DNA from: Mycobacterium sp.
Lineage (GTDB): Bacteria > Actinomycetota > Actinomycetes > Mycobacteriales > Mycobacteriaceae
Direction of reading: 5' to 3'
Assembly: GCF_004298145.1 (NCBI RefSeq)
Contig: NZ_SCRH01000054.1
Span: forward strand, 107,300-171,299
DNA length: 64,000 nt
In this document: one piece after another, positions 49,589-58,289 of the stretch
Numbering within the stretch: the stretch's first letter is position 1
Layout: every line of letters starts with the position of its first letter
The notes under the pieces: model-generated
Told to the model about the DNA's origin: nothing
The model's database searches: none
The model's input: the letters and a program-made list of their open reading frames with translations, nothing else
Program-made: the position numbers and the translations under genes

Positions 49589-50847
49589 GCACAACCGACT
49601 CCGAGCCCGTCCCGGTGACGCGACCGATGCGGGGCGTGCGCGTCCTCGAGGTCGCACAGTTCACGTTCGTGCCGGCCGCCGGTGCAGTGCTCGCCGATTG
49701 GGGCGCCGACGTCATCAAGGTGGAGCACGCCGAACGCGGCGACGCTCAACGCGGATTGGTTCGGGTGCTCGGCCTCGAAACGGCAAGCGGGGGTTCGTCC
49801 TTCTTCCCGATCATGGAGGGCCCCAACCGGGGCAAGCGCAGCGTCGGCCTGGCACTGGACAATCCCGCTTGCCGTCCGGTTCTGGAACGACTGGTGGCAT
49901 CCAGCGACGTCTTCCTCACCAATTACCTTCCGGGACCGCGTAAGCGGCTGGGAATAGAGCTTGCCGATATCCGCGCGATCAATCCCGACATCATCTATGT
50001 CCGCGGCAGCGGTTTCGGCCAGCGCGGTCCCGAGGCGGACAAGGGCGGCTATGACAGCACGGCGTTCTGGGCGCGTGGTGGCAGTGCGGCGGGTCTGACC
50101 TCGCCCTCCTCCCCGCGAAGCCCACGCATGCCCGCCGGCGCCTACGGGGATTCGATGGGGGGCATGACGATCGCCGGTGGCATCGCTGCCGCCCTGTACT
50201 CGAGGGCTGCGACGGGCAAGCCCTCGGTCGTTGACGTTTCCTTGATCGGCGTCGGGGCGTGGGCAACACAGTTCTCGGTGAACCTGGCGCTGATGGCGGG
50301 CGGGCCGCTGCCGAAAGAGGAGCCGCCGGCGCACGGGGCGGCGACCAATCCGCTCATCGGGGCCTACCGCACCGCTGACGGCCGTTTCATCGAACTCGCC
50401 ATGCTGCAACCCGGCCGCTACTGGCCCGAGTTCTGCAGACTTGCCGACCGGCCCGATCTGGTCAGCGATGAACGGTTCGATTCTGTCGAGAAGATCATGG
50501 CCAACGCCCCCGCGGCGGCCGAGATCGTAGCCGAGTTGATGGCCGCCCGGCCGCTGTCGGAATGGGTGCAGGTGCTCTCGCGCGGCGAGGGCCAGTGGTC
50601 CATCGTGCAGGACGCGTGGGAAGTCAGCCAGGACACCGCCCTGCGCGCGAATGGCATGATCGCGGGCGTCACCGACACCGACGGTATCGAGCGCGAATTA
50701 GTCGCGAGCCCGGTGCAATTCGACGAGACTGCCTTCAGCATCACGCGCGCACCGGGCTTCGCCGAGCACACCGATGACGTGCTGCGCGAGCGCGGCTTCT
50801 CCGATGACGAGCTCATCGCGCTCAAGATCGACGGTGCCGTCACATGA
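49585..50847 (+). CDS. CaiB/BaiF (class III) CoA-transferase
   Basis: A 420-residue single-unit transferase: MRGVRVLEVAQFTFVPAAGAVLADWGADVIKVEHAERGDAQRG, VFLTNYLPGPRKRLGIELADI, GFGQRGPEADKGGYDSTAFWARGG with the probable catalytic Asp. ATG 49585 overlaps the P450 stop, which fixes the start. Would attach CoA to the acid formed by the oxidation steps. Confidence 0.9.
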   Translation: MSTTDSEPVPVTRPMRGVRVLEVAQFTFVPAAGAVLADWGADVIKVEHAERGDAQRGLVRVLGLETASGGSSFFPIMEGPNRGKRSVGLALDNPACRPVLERLVASSDVFLTNYLPGPRKRLGIELADIRAINPDIIYVRGSGFGQRGPEADKGGYDSTAFWARGGSAAGLTSPSSPRSPRMPAGAYGDSMGGMTIAGGIAAALYSRAATGKPSVVDVSLIGVGAWATQFSVNLALMAGGPLPKEEPPAHGAATNPLIGAYRTADGRFIELAMLQPGRYWPEFCRLADRPDLVSDERFDSVEKIMANAPAAAEIVAELMAARPLSEWVQVLSRGEGQWSIVQDAWEVSQDTALRANGMIAGVTDTDGIERELVASPVQFDETAFSITRAPGFAEHTDDVLRERGFSDDELIALKIDGAVT

Positions 50848-50884
50848 ACGGCGCGAGGTTTGCTCAAGACAGGAGAACAGGACA

Positions 50885-52357
50885 GTGACAGAGACGTTGC
50901 ACTACCAACTGTTCATCGATGGCGCGTGGACGGATGGCGAGTCCGAATCCGTTGTGGAGGTGGTGAACCCAGCCACCGAAACGGTGATAGGCACCGCCGC
51001 GCAGGCCAGCCAGAAGGACGTGGTGCGGGCCATCGAATCCGCGCGGAGGGCCTTCGATGACGGTCCGTGGCCGCGGATGTCACCGCGGGAGCGGTCCGCC
51101 GTCCTGGTGCGGATGGCAGACGTCCTGGACCGGCGCCGGGCGGAGCTGATCGAACTGAACATCGCCGAAGCCGGTTCGGTGCGGATGCTTTCCGAGACGC
51201 TCCAAGTAGGTATTCCGCTCGAGCATTTCCGGGACACGGCCGAACGCGTGCTGACGACCTTCGCGTTCGAACAGCCGATGCTGCCCCTGGTCGGTCAGGG
51301 ACTCGGCCAAGGCGTCGTGCTCAAGGAGCCCGCCGGTGTGGCCGCATTGATCTCGGCCTACAACTTCCCGCTGTTCCTGAACCTCTTCAAGGTGGCGCCC
51401 GCACTCGCCGCCGGCTGTACCGCGGTGTTGAAACCCGCTCCGACGACGCCTTTGGAAGCCTTTGTGCTCGGCGAAATCGCGCAGGAAGCCGGCCTGCCCG
51501 CGGGTGTGCTCAATGTCGTGACCGGTGATATCGACGCGGGCCAGGAACTCACCACGAACCCCATGATCGATCTGGTCAGCTTCACCGGGTCCGACACGGT
51601 GGGTCGTCTGGTCGCCAACCAGGCTTCCTCGACCCTGAAAAAGGTCGTCCTCGAGCTCGGCGGAAAGTCGGCCAACATCGTCTGCGATGACGCCGATCTG
51701 TCCAAGGTGCTGCCGACGGTGATACAGAACATGGTCACGCACGCGGGGCAGGGCTGTGCGCTACTCACCAGGACACTGGTGCACCGCTCGCGCTACGACG
51801 AGCTCGTAGGCATGGCCACTGCCACACTGCAGCACATCTCGGTGGGTGACCCGCGAGACGGGTCGACGATGATGGGCCCACTGATCAGCGCCGCCCAACG
51901 GGACAAGGTCGAAAGCCTGATTGCCACCGGTGTGGCAGAGGGCGCGGAGATCGCCTTCGGTGGCGGCCGTCCCGCGGGGCTGGACACCGGCTTCTTCGTC
52001 GAGCCGACGCTGATGACGGGCGTGAAAAACGAGATGGCCGTGGCGCAGCGGGAATTCTTCGGCCCCGTCGGCGTCGTCATCCCCTTCGACGACGACGACG
52101 AGGCGGTGCGCCTGGCCAACGCCAGTGACTACGGCCTAGCCGGTGGCGTCTGGGCCAAAGACCCGGTGCGCGCGTACGGAATCGCCAAGCGAATCCGTGC
52201 CGGCCTCATTGCCGTCAACGGTGGCGGCCCGGGTCTCTCGCCGCACGGTCCGTTCGGGGGTTACAAGCAGAGCGGGTTGGGACGCGAATGGGGCGCCTTC
52301 GGGCTGGAGGAGTTCCTCGAAGCCAAAACGGTGCACTGGCCCGTCGCGGGCGGCTGA
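50885..52357 (+). CDS. aldehyde dehydrogenase
   Basis: A 490-residue NAD(P)-dependent aldehyde dehydrogenase. Glu257 (LELGGKSAN) and nucleophile Cys291 (HAGQGCALLTRT) are in place; NFPLFLNLFKVAPALAAGCTAVLKPA and FFGPVGVVIPFDDDDEAV are typical. GTG 50885 has AGGAGA about 10 bp upstream. It lies just before the mycofactocin SDR, so the pair can take an alcohol through the aldehyde to the acid. Confidence 0.93.
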   Translation: MTETLHYQLFIDGAWTDGESESVVEVVNPATETVIGTAAQASQKDVVRAIESARRAFDDGPWPRMSPRERSAVLVRMADVLDRRRAELIELNIAEAGSVRMLSETLQVGIPLEHFRDTAERVLTTFAFEQPMLPLVGQGLGQGVVLKEPAGVAALISAYNFPLFLNLFKVAPALAAGCTAVLKPAPTTPLEAFVLGEIAQEAGLPAGVLNVVTGDIDAGQELTTNPMIDLVSFTGSDTVGRLVANQASSTLKKVVLELGGKSANIVCDDADLSKVLPTVIQNMVTHAGQGCALLTRTLVHRSRYDELVGMATATLQHISVGDPRDGSTMMGPLISAAQRDKVESLIATGVAEGAEIAFGGGRPAGLDTGFFVEPTLMTGVKNEMAVAQREFFGPVGVVIPFDDDDEAVRLANASDYGLAGGVWAKDPVRAYGIAKRIRAGLIAVNGGGPGLSPHGPFGGYKQSGLGREWGAFGLEEFLEAKTVHWPVAGG

Positions 52358-52381
52358 CAAAACTGGGAAAGGCATAAAGCA

Positions 52382-53236
52382 ATGGGACGAGTGCAGGACA
52401 AGGTCGTTCTGATCACCGGCGGGGCGCGCGGTCAGGGCCGCAGTCATGCCGTCAAACTGGCCGAAGAAGGCGCCGATGTCGTGCTCTTCGACATCTGCGA
52501 GGACATCGTCACGAACGACTATCCGCTCGCGACGCCTCGCGATCTCGAAGAGGCCAAGTTGGGGGTGGAGAAGTACGGGCGACGCGCCGTCACCGCCGAG
52601 GTCGACGTGCGGGACAAGGCGGCCGTCGTTGCGGCGCTGGCCACCGCACTCGACGAGTTCGATGGCGCCCTCGACGTGGTGGTGGCCAATGCCGGCATCT
52701 GCCCACTCGGGACCGCCAAAGGTGTCGACGCGTTCGCCGACGCGTTCGACGTCGACTTCGTCGGTGTGGTGAACACCGTTCACGCCGCGCTGCCCTATCT
52801 CAAGGCCGGCGCGTCCATCATCACTACGGGTTCCATCGCCGGGCTGATGGCGGCGGGCAGCGCGGACGTCGGACCCGTGGGGCCCGGAGGTGCGGGATAC
52901 AACTTCGCCAAGCAGATGGTCGATCAGTACACGAAACAGCTTGCCGCACAACTGGCATCGCAATCCATCCGGGCCAACGTGATCCACCCGACGAACTGCA
53001 ACACCGCGATGCTGAACAGCGATCCGATGTACCGGATCTTCCGGCCCGATCTGCCGGAGCCGACGCGCGACGACGCCCTGCTCGCCTTCCCCGCCATGCA
53101 AGCCATGCCGGTGCCGTATGTGGAGCCGGACGACGTGTCGAGCGTCGTCTGCTTCCTTGCATCCGACGAGTCGCGGTACATCACCGGCAGCCAGTTCAAG
53201 GTCGACGCCGGCGCGATGTTGAAGCACGCGATCTGA
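52382..53236 (+). CDS. mycofactocin-coupled SDR family oxidoreductase
   Basis: A 284-residue paralogue of 1095-1946: KVVLITGGARGQGRSHAV, LFDICEDIVTNDYPLATPRDL, VVVANAGICPLG, Tyr173/Lys177 (GYNFAK) and SDESRYITGSQFKVDAGA. The loop is that of SDRs with non-exchangeable NAD coupled to mycofactocin. It probably oxidises the alcohol made by the P450. Next gene starts 3 bp after its stop. Confidence 0.92.
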   Translation: MGRVQDKVVLITGGARGQGRSHAVKLAEEGADVVLFDICEDIVTNDYPLATPRDLEEAKLGVEKYGRRAVTAEVDVRDKAAVVAALATALDEFDGALDVVVANAGICPLGTAKGVDAFADAFDVDFVGVVNTVHAALPYLKAGASIITTGSIAGLMAAGSADVGPVGPGGAGYNFAKQMVDQYTKQLAAQLASQSIRANVIHPTNCNTAMLNSDPMYRIFRPDLPEPTRDDALLAFPAMQAMPVPYVEPDDVSSVVCFLASDESRYITGSQFKVDAGAMLKHAI

Positions 53237-53239
53237 CTC

Positions 53240-54412
53240 GTGGATATCGCTTTCTGCGCGCAGGACAAGGAGTTCCGCGACGAGGTGCGCACCTGGCTGC
53301 GCAAGCACGTACCTCGCGAGCAACAACCCGTCGACCCCGGACCGCTTCGCGAATTCGACCTGGCGTGGCAGCGCACCCAGTACGAGGGAGGATGGGCAGG
53401 GATCGCGTGGCCCCGTGAGTACGGCGGGCGCGGCATGACGCTGACCCAGCAACTCATCTGGCACGAGGAATACGCGTTGGCCGACGGCCCCGACGTCGGA
53501 GTCAACTTCGTGGGCCTGAACCACGGTGGGCCGACCCTCATCGCGCGCGGTAGCGAACAGCAGAAGGCGTTTCACCTGCCGCGCATCCTGCGTGGAGAAT
53601 CCGTGTGGTGCCAGGGCTTTTCGGAGCCGGACGCGGGATCAGACCTCGCCTCGCTGCGCACGCGCGCGGAACTCGACGGCGATGAGCTCGTCGTCAACGG
53701 GCAGAAGATCTGGACCAGCTACGCGGACTGCGCCGACTATCAGGAGCTTCTGGTCCGCACGGACCCGAGCGGCACCAAACATCAGGGCATCACCTGGGTC
53801 ATCAACGACATGCACAACCCGGGCGTCGACGTCCGGCCAATCAAAACCCCGGCCCGTGACGCGCATTTCGCCGAGGTCTTCTACGACGACGTCCGCATCC
53901 CAGTGAGCAATGTGGTCGGCAGGGTCGGCGACGGGTGGAGCGTCGCCATGTCCACCCTCTCATTCGAGCGCGGCACGGCGTTCATGGCGCACCAGGTCGC
54001 CCTGCACAAGGAAACCGAGCGCCTCATCGACCTCGCTCGGGAAACCACGGGGCCGGACGGTAAGCGCACCGCGCTGGCCGACGTTGAAATATCCTGCCGC
54101 ATCGCCGATCTGCGAGCAGAGGTTGCGGCGCTGCGCGCGATGACCTTCGCCGTCGTGTCGCGCAGCGCCCGCACCGCGACGCCGGGTCCGGAAGGTTCGG
54201 TCGTCAAGCTGTATTTCGCCGAGGTACACCAGCGGTTGTTCCGGCTGGCGATGGACATCCTCGGCCCGGCTGCACTTCGGTTCACCCACCGTTACATCGA
54301 CGGAGGGTGGACTGGCGGCTACCTTTACAGCCTCGCCGACTCCATCGGGGGCGGCACCTCCGAGATTCAACGCAACATCATCGGTGAGCGCCTGCTGGGC
54401 CTCCCCCGCTGA
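53240..54412 (+). CDS. acyl-CoA dehydrogenase, FadE alpha-type
   Basis: A 390-residue dehydrogenase: WPREYGGRGMTLTQQLIWHEEYA, GFSEPDAGSDLASLRTRA, GQKIWTSYADCADYQELLVRT, and SIGGGTSEIQRNIIGERLLGLPR at the C-terminus. GTG 53240 has no good ribosome site and relies on coupling to the SDR. Its beta partner is probably 57294-58289 further down the same operon. Confidence 0.9.
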   Translation: MDIAFCAQDKEFRDEVRTWLRKHVPREQQPVDPGPLREFDLAWQRTQYEGGWAGIAWPREYGGRGMTLTQQLIWHEEYALADGPDVGVNFVGLNHGGPTLIARGSEQQKAFHLPRILRGESVWCQGFSEPDAGSDLASLRTRAELDGDELVVNGQKIWTSYADCADYQELLVRTDPSGTKHQGITWVINDMHNPGVDVRPIKTPARDAHFAEVFYDDVRIPVSNVVGRVGDGWSVAMSTLSFERGTAFMAHQVALHKETERLIDLARETTGPDGKRTALADVEISCRIADLRAEVAALRAMTFAVVSRSARTATPGPEGSVVKLYFAEVHQRLFRLAMDILGPAALRFTHRYIDGGWTGGYLYSLADSIGGGTSEIQRNIIGERLLGLPR

Positions 54413-54450
54413 CCATCGAACCGCTAAACTATCGAACTACAGGAGAAGTC

Positions 54451-55080
54451 ATGACCGTCCGCGGGCTCGAACCCGGCCGCCGAGTAGCGCTCATCATCAA
54501 CGAATGCCAGAACGCGATGCTGGACCTTGAATTTCAGGCCAACGTGGAGCTGGCGCAACAAGCCACCAAACGCGCGATAACGAAACGTATTGCGGCCCTC
54601 GCCGATGCCTGTCGCGGTGCCGGGGCACTGGTGGTGCATTCGACCATCGTCTTGCGACGCGACGGGCTGGGGACGACGGCGTCGTGCCTGCTGCTGGGTT
54701 TGCTGGTCAAGCGGGGGTACTGCGTAGAGGGCAAGAAGTCGGCCGAGATCCACCCGGACCTCACGCCACGAGCGGCGGACTACGTTTCGCAACGACGGCA
54801 CGGACTGACCCCGTTTCACGGCACGGAGCTGGAATCGATACTGCGGCAACGCGGTGTCGAGACCGTGATCGTTACGGGCGTCTCGACCAACGTCGGAGTG
54901 CCGGGAACGTGTCTCGAGGCGATCAACCGCGAATTCACAGCCGTTGTGCCCGAGGACGCCGTCGCCGGCAGCAGCGCGGAGATCCACGGGTTTCAGATCG
55001 AGAACATCATCCGGTTGCTGGCCACCGTGACCACCACGGACGACGTGCTGGCCGCACTGCCGTCGGTCGCGCACTGCTGA
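54451..55080 (+). CDS. isochorismatase-fold hydrolase with altered triad
   Basis: A 209-residue isochorismatase/cysteine hydrolase-fold protein: ALIINECQNAMLD, GLTPFHGTELESILRQRGVETVIVTGVSTNVGVPGTCLEAINR. The Asp of DxQ is Glu (NECQN), the Lys position is Arg/His, and the nucleophilic Cys position (usually VCV) is Gly (VGV). It may thus act like true isochorismatases without Cys, or be non-catalytic. ATG 54451 follows AGGAGA. Confidence 0.8.
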   Translation: MTVRGLEPGRRVALIINECQNAMLDLEFQANVELAQQATKRAITKRIAALADACRGAGALVVHSTIVLRRDGLGTTASCLLLGLLVKRGYCVEGKKSAEIHPDLTPRAADYVSQRRHGLTPFHGTELESILRQRGVETVIVTGVSTNVGVPGTCLEAINREFTAVVPEDAVAGSSAEIHGFQIENIIRLLATVTTTDDVLAALPSVAHC

Positions 55081-55104
55081 TGCGTGTTGAGAAGGTGAGC
55101 GGCA

Positions 55105-56031
55105 ATGTATTTCACGGCTGAGCACCCGATCGGGCGGGCGGATTGCGAGCCCGACCTGTACGGGCCGGCGGGTCTGCCGCTGTTCGCGCAGACGGCAGAA
55201 CGGGCGGGCTTCACGGCCATCGCGTTCACCGAGCATCCGGCGCCTTCGCTGAAGTGGTTGCGTGGCGGGGGGCACGCGACATTGGATCCGGTCGCGGCGC
55301 TGTCGTTTGTCGCGGCGTCCACCACGTCGCTCGCCGTGATGCCTTACCTGTTGGTGCTGCCTTACCGAAACCCGTTGCTGGCCGCCAAGTCGATCGTGTC
55401 CCTCGACGTGCTCTCCGGGGGCAGACTGATCGTCGCTGCCGGTGGCGGCTATCTGCGATCGGAGTTCTCGGCCTTGGGTGCTGATTTCGACGAGCGGGGC
55501 GCGTTGTTCGACGAGGCGCTCGAGGTTCTCAGCGGGGTGTGTACCAACGAAGAATTCCATTACGCGGGATCGCGTTTCAGTGCTCGCGGAGTGACGATGG
55601 TGCCCGGCCCGGCCCAGCGGCCGCACCCCCCGGTGTGGATCGGCGGTAACGGCCGCAACGCACGGCGCCGTGTCGCGCGGTTCGGCCAAGGGTGGAGTCC
55701 GCTCGTCACCAGTGAGGAGGTCGCCGCAACCACGCGGATGCCCGCCATCACGGACGTCACCCGACTGGCCGATTACATCGACGACCTGCGTCAGCTCGTG
55801 GCGGAGGCCGGCCGCGATCCAGCCTCGATCGCTATTCAGGTCCTATCACCGCACAGTGCGTTGGTCGAGGCGGCAGTTTCCGCCGAGCGCCTTCACGACC
55901 ACATCGGGGAGCTCGCCGGGGCCGGGGTGACCCACTTCGTTGTGCGCACACCGGCACATTCGGTTGCGGCAGCGACCGGCGCGCTCACCTGGTTCGGTGA
56001 GGAATTCATCGAGAAGGAGAAGACACCGTGA
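55105..56031 (+). CDS. LLM-class F420-dependent oxidoreductase
   Basis: A 308-residue luciferase-like TIM barrel: FAQTAERAGFTAIAFTEHPAPS, AVMPYLLVLPYRNPLLAAKSIVSLDVLSGGRLIVAAGGGYLRSEFSALG, PPVWIGGNGRNARRRVARFGQGWSP. The blocks fit the TIGR03619-like F420 subfamily. Overlaps the next gene by 4 bp (GTGA). Could reduce or oxidise an intermediate of the pathway. Confidence 0.88.
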   Translation: MYFTAEHPIGRADCEPDLYGPAGLPLFAQTAERAGFTAIAFTEHPAPSLKWLRGGGHATLDPVAALSFVAASTTSLAVMPYLLVLPYRNPLLAAKSIVSLDVLSGGRLIVAAGGGYLRSEFSALGADFDERGALFDEALEVLSGVCTNEEFHYAGSRFSARGVTMVPGPAQRPHPPVWIGGNGRNARRRVARFGQGWSPLVTSEEVAATTRMPAITDVTRLADYIDDLRQLVAEAGRDPASIAIQVLSPHSALVEAAVSAERLHDHIGELAGAGVTHFVVRTPAHSVAAATGALTWFGEEFIEKEKTP

Positions 56032-57269
56032 CCGAGACCAGCAGCACCGAATTCGGCGTGCTGACCGACGAGGCCATCGAGCGATCCCGGTTGCGATTGG
56101 GTGTGCCCCAGCCGCAACCGAACTCGCCACACAACTACGAGGTGACGGCTGACGGGACGCGGCACTTCGCCTACGGCTACGGCGACGACAATCCGTTGTA
56201 TTGCGACCCCGAATACGCCGCGAAGACCCGCTGGGGAGCGCTGATCGCGCCGCCGAACTTCCTGTACACCATGGGCGACGACGCCGCGCCGAAGCCGGAT
56301 CCCGAGACGAAGGCGTTGCTCAAGGGAGACCCCTTCGCCGGTCTCGGGTCATACCAGGCAGTGATGGAATTCGAATGGTGGCGCCCACTGCTACTCGGCG
56401 ATCGCTGCGAGGTGCTGCAAGCCCAGGTCGGCGTGCGGCCCAAGCCCAGCAGCTTCGGCGGCCGCACAGTGCACATCACCCACGACTACCTCTACACCAA
56501 CGGGCGCGGTGAGATGCACGCCGTCCGGCGCGGCACGTGGATCAACGCCGAGCGGCACACGTCGCGCAAGCGCGCCAAGGAGAAGCTGGAACAGCTCCCC
56601 TACACCGATGAGCAGATCGCCGAAATCGACGCCGCGTATGCGGCCGAGACTCGTCGCGGTGCCGAGCCACGCTATTTCGAGGACGTGCGCGTCGGCGACC
56701 AATTGCAGCCCCGAGTGAAGGGCCCGTTGACGACGACGGATGTTGTTGTGTGGCACTTGGGTTGGGGAATGCAGCTCACTCCGCCCGGTTCATTTGGCAT
56801 AGCGGCGAGAATCCGCCGCAAGGCACCTGGGCTCTACCCGCGCAACGGGCTGAACATCCCCGACACGGTGCAGCGCCTGCACTGGGAGCCGCAACGCGCT
56901 AAGGAACTCGGACTGCCCAACTCCTACGACTACGGCGGAATGCGCGAAACCTGGCTGACCCACCTCATCACCGACTGGATGGGCGATGACGCCTGGCTGT
57001 GGAAACTGCGCTGCGAACACCGCAAGTTCAACTACATCGGCGACGTCACCTGGGTCCGCGGCGAAGTCGTCGACAAACAGCAGTCGAACGGCCACAACGA
57101 AATTCACCTCAAGGTCTGGTGTGAGAATCAACGCGGTGAAACCAGCACCCCGGGCACGGCGGTGGTGTTGCTGCCCACCCGGGATACCCCGGTGGCCCTG
57201 CCCGAACCGCCCGCACCCGACCTGGACGGCATGCTCGAGCACGAGTTGGCCCGATTCAGCATCGGCTGA
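56028..57269 (+). CDS. two-domain MaoC-like (hotdog) enoyl-CoA hydratase
   Basis: A 413-residue protein with an N-terminal FAS1-like dehydratase hotdog (RHFAYGYGDDNPLYCDPEYAAKTRWGALIAPPNFLYT, EWWRPLLLGDRCEV) and a second hotdog from about residue 200 (EPRYFEDVRVGDQLQPRVKGPLTTTDVVVWHLGWG, FNYIGDVTWVRGEVVDK). Likely hydrates an enoyl-CoA made by the FadE pair in the operon. GTG start coupled to the LLM gene. Confidence 0.87.
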   Translation: MTETSSTEFGVLTDEAIERSRLRLGVPQPQPNSPHNYEVTADGTRHFAYGYGDDNPLYCDPEYAAKTRWGALIAPPNFLYTMGDDAAPKPDPETKALLKGDPFAGLGSYQAVMEFEWWRPLLLGDRCEVLQAQVGVRPKPSSFGGRTVHITHDYLYTNGRGEMHAVRRGTWINAERHTSRKRAKEKLEQLPYTDEQIAEIDAAYAAETRRGAEPRYFEDVRVGDQLQPRVKGPLTTTDVVVWHLGWGMQLTPPGSFGIAARIRRKAPGLYPRNGLNIPDTVQRLHWEPQRAKELGLPNSYDYGGMRETWLTHLITDWMGDDAWLWKLRCEHRKFNYIGDVTWVRGEVVDKQQSNGHNEIHLKVWCENQRGETSTPGTAVVLLPTRDTPVALPEPPAPDLDGMLEHELARFSIG

Positions 57270-57293
57270 TGAACCGAGGAAGAAGGGATCCGC

Positions 57294-58289
57294 ATGGATC
57301 TGCTGCCGTCGCGTGACCAACTCGACTTGACCGCCACCGTCGAGCATTTCCTCGACAAGGAGTTACCGAAATCGGTGCGCCATTCCCTGGTGGACGCGGG
57401 AACGCCTGGGGGGCCCGAGCTGTGGCGTGGCGCCGCCGAGCTCGGGATGTTCTCGCTCGGCCTGCCCGAGGAGGCCGGTGGATCGAACTGCCCGGTTGTC
57501 GAGGAAGCTCTCGTGTTTCAGGTGATCGGGCGGCGACTCGCCCCGGTGAACTTCCTGGCTTCGGTGCTGGCCGGCCGGTTCGCGCACGCGGCGGGCGACG
57601 GCGAGCTACGCGATGACGTGACGTCCGGGGCGAAGCGAGTCGCGCTCGGATTGCCGCAAGCTGCAGGCGATTTCGATGTCATCGATCTTGACGGTGCCGC
57701 CCTCGTCGTCCGGGCCGGCAATCCCGCGGGGCTGTTTCGTGCACCGCAGGAGGGTGGTGCAGCGGCCGAAGGGCTCGACCCCTCGGTTCACCTGACCCGG
57801 TTGTCCAGCCTGGCTGAGCCGGTACCGGTTCCACCGGCCGCACGTGACGAGATCATGCTGCTCGGCACCCTGCTCACGGCCGCGATGCTCGTCGGTGTTG
57901 CCGAGGCCGCCCGAGATGCGAGCGTGGCCTATGCGAAGGAACGGGTCCAGTTCGGGCGTCCCATCGGCATCAATCAGGCGATCAAGCACCGATGCGCCGA
58001 CATGACGATGAGCGCCGAAGCGGCGGCCTCGCTACTTCACTTTTCGGCTCTCGCGATGCGTGATCGTCGCTCCGACGCGGAGTTTCAGGTTGCGGCGGCG
58101 AAGCGAATCGCTACCGCCGCCGCACTCGACAACGCACGAGCCAACGTTCAGATCCACGGCGGTATGGGCTATACGTGGGAGCACGATGCCCACCTGTTGC
58201 TGACCCGGGCGCACTTACTCGATCAGTTGTCCGGCAGCGTACGAGTGCAACAGGGCATCCTGCTGCACTCCGCTCCATCCGTTCCCTAG
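57294..58289 (+). CDS. acyl-CoA dehydrogenase, small FadE beta-type
   Basis: A 331-residue beta-type chain: GLPEEAGGSNCPVVEEALVF, YAKERVQFGRPIGINQAIKHRCADMTM and IHGGMGYTWEHDAHLLLTRAHLLDQ. Start ATG 57294 after AAGAAGGGATCC. Last gene of the long + strand operon; its 3' end overlaps the convergent fused dehydrogenase by 4 bp. Predicted partner of 53240-54412. Confidence 0.87.
   Translation: MDLLPSRDQLDLTATVEHFLDKELPKSVRHSLVDAGTPGGPELWRGAAELGMFSLGLPEEAGGSNCPVVEEALVFQVIGRRLAPVNFLASVLAGRFAHAAGDGELRDDVTSGAKRVALGLPQAAGDFDVIDLDGAALVVRAGNPAGLFRAPQEGGAAAEGLDPSVHLTRLSSLAEPVPVPPAARDEIMLLGTLLTAAMLVGVAEAARDASVAYAKERVQFGRPIGINQAIKHRCADMTMSAEAAASLLHFSALAMRDRRSDAEFQVAAAKRIATAAALDNARANVQIHGGMGYTWEHDAHLLLTRAHLLDQLSGSVRVQQGILLHSAPSVP

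Noticed and set aside
49159..50409. 416-residue open frame on the - strand
   Set aside because: Antisense to the P450 and CoA-transferase genes; no recognisable domain.
52136..53575. 479-residue open frame on the - strand
   Set aside because: It lies antisense to the aldehyde dehydrogenase end, the mycofactocin SDR and the FadE start, all with intact motifs; composition is that of a GC-rich shadow.
54424..55689. 421-residue open frame on the - strand
   Set aside because: Antisense to the isochorismatase-like and LLM genes; low-complexity Arg/Gln-rich translation without motifs.
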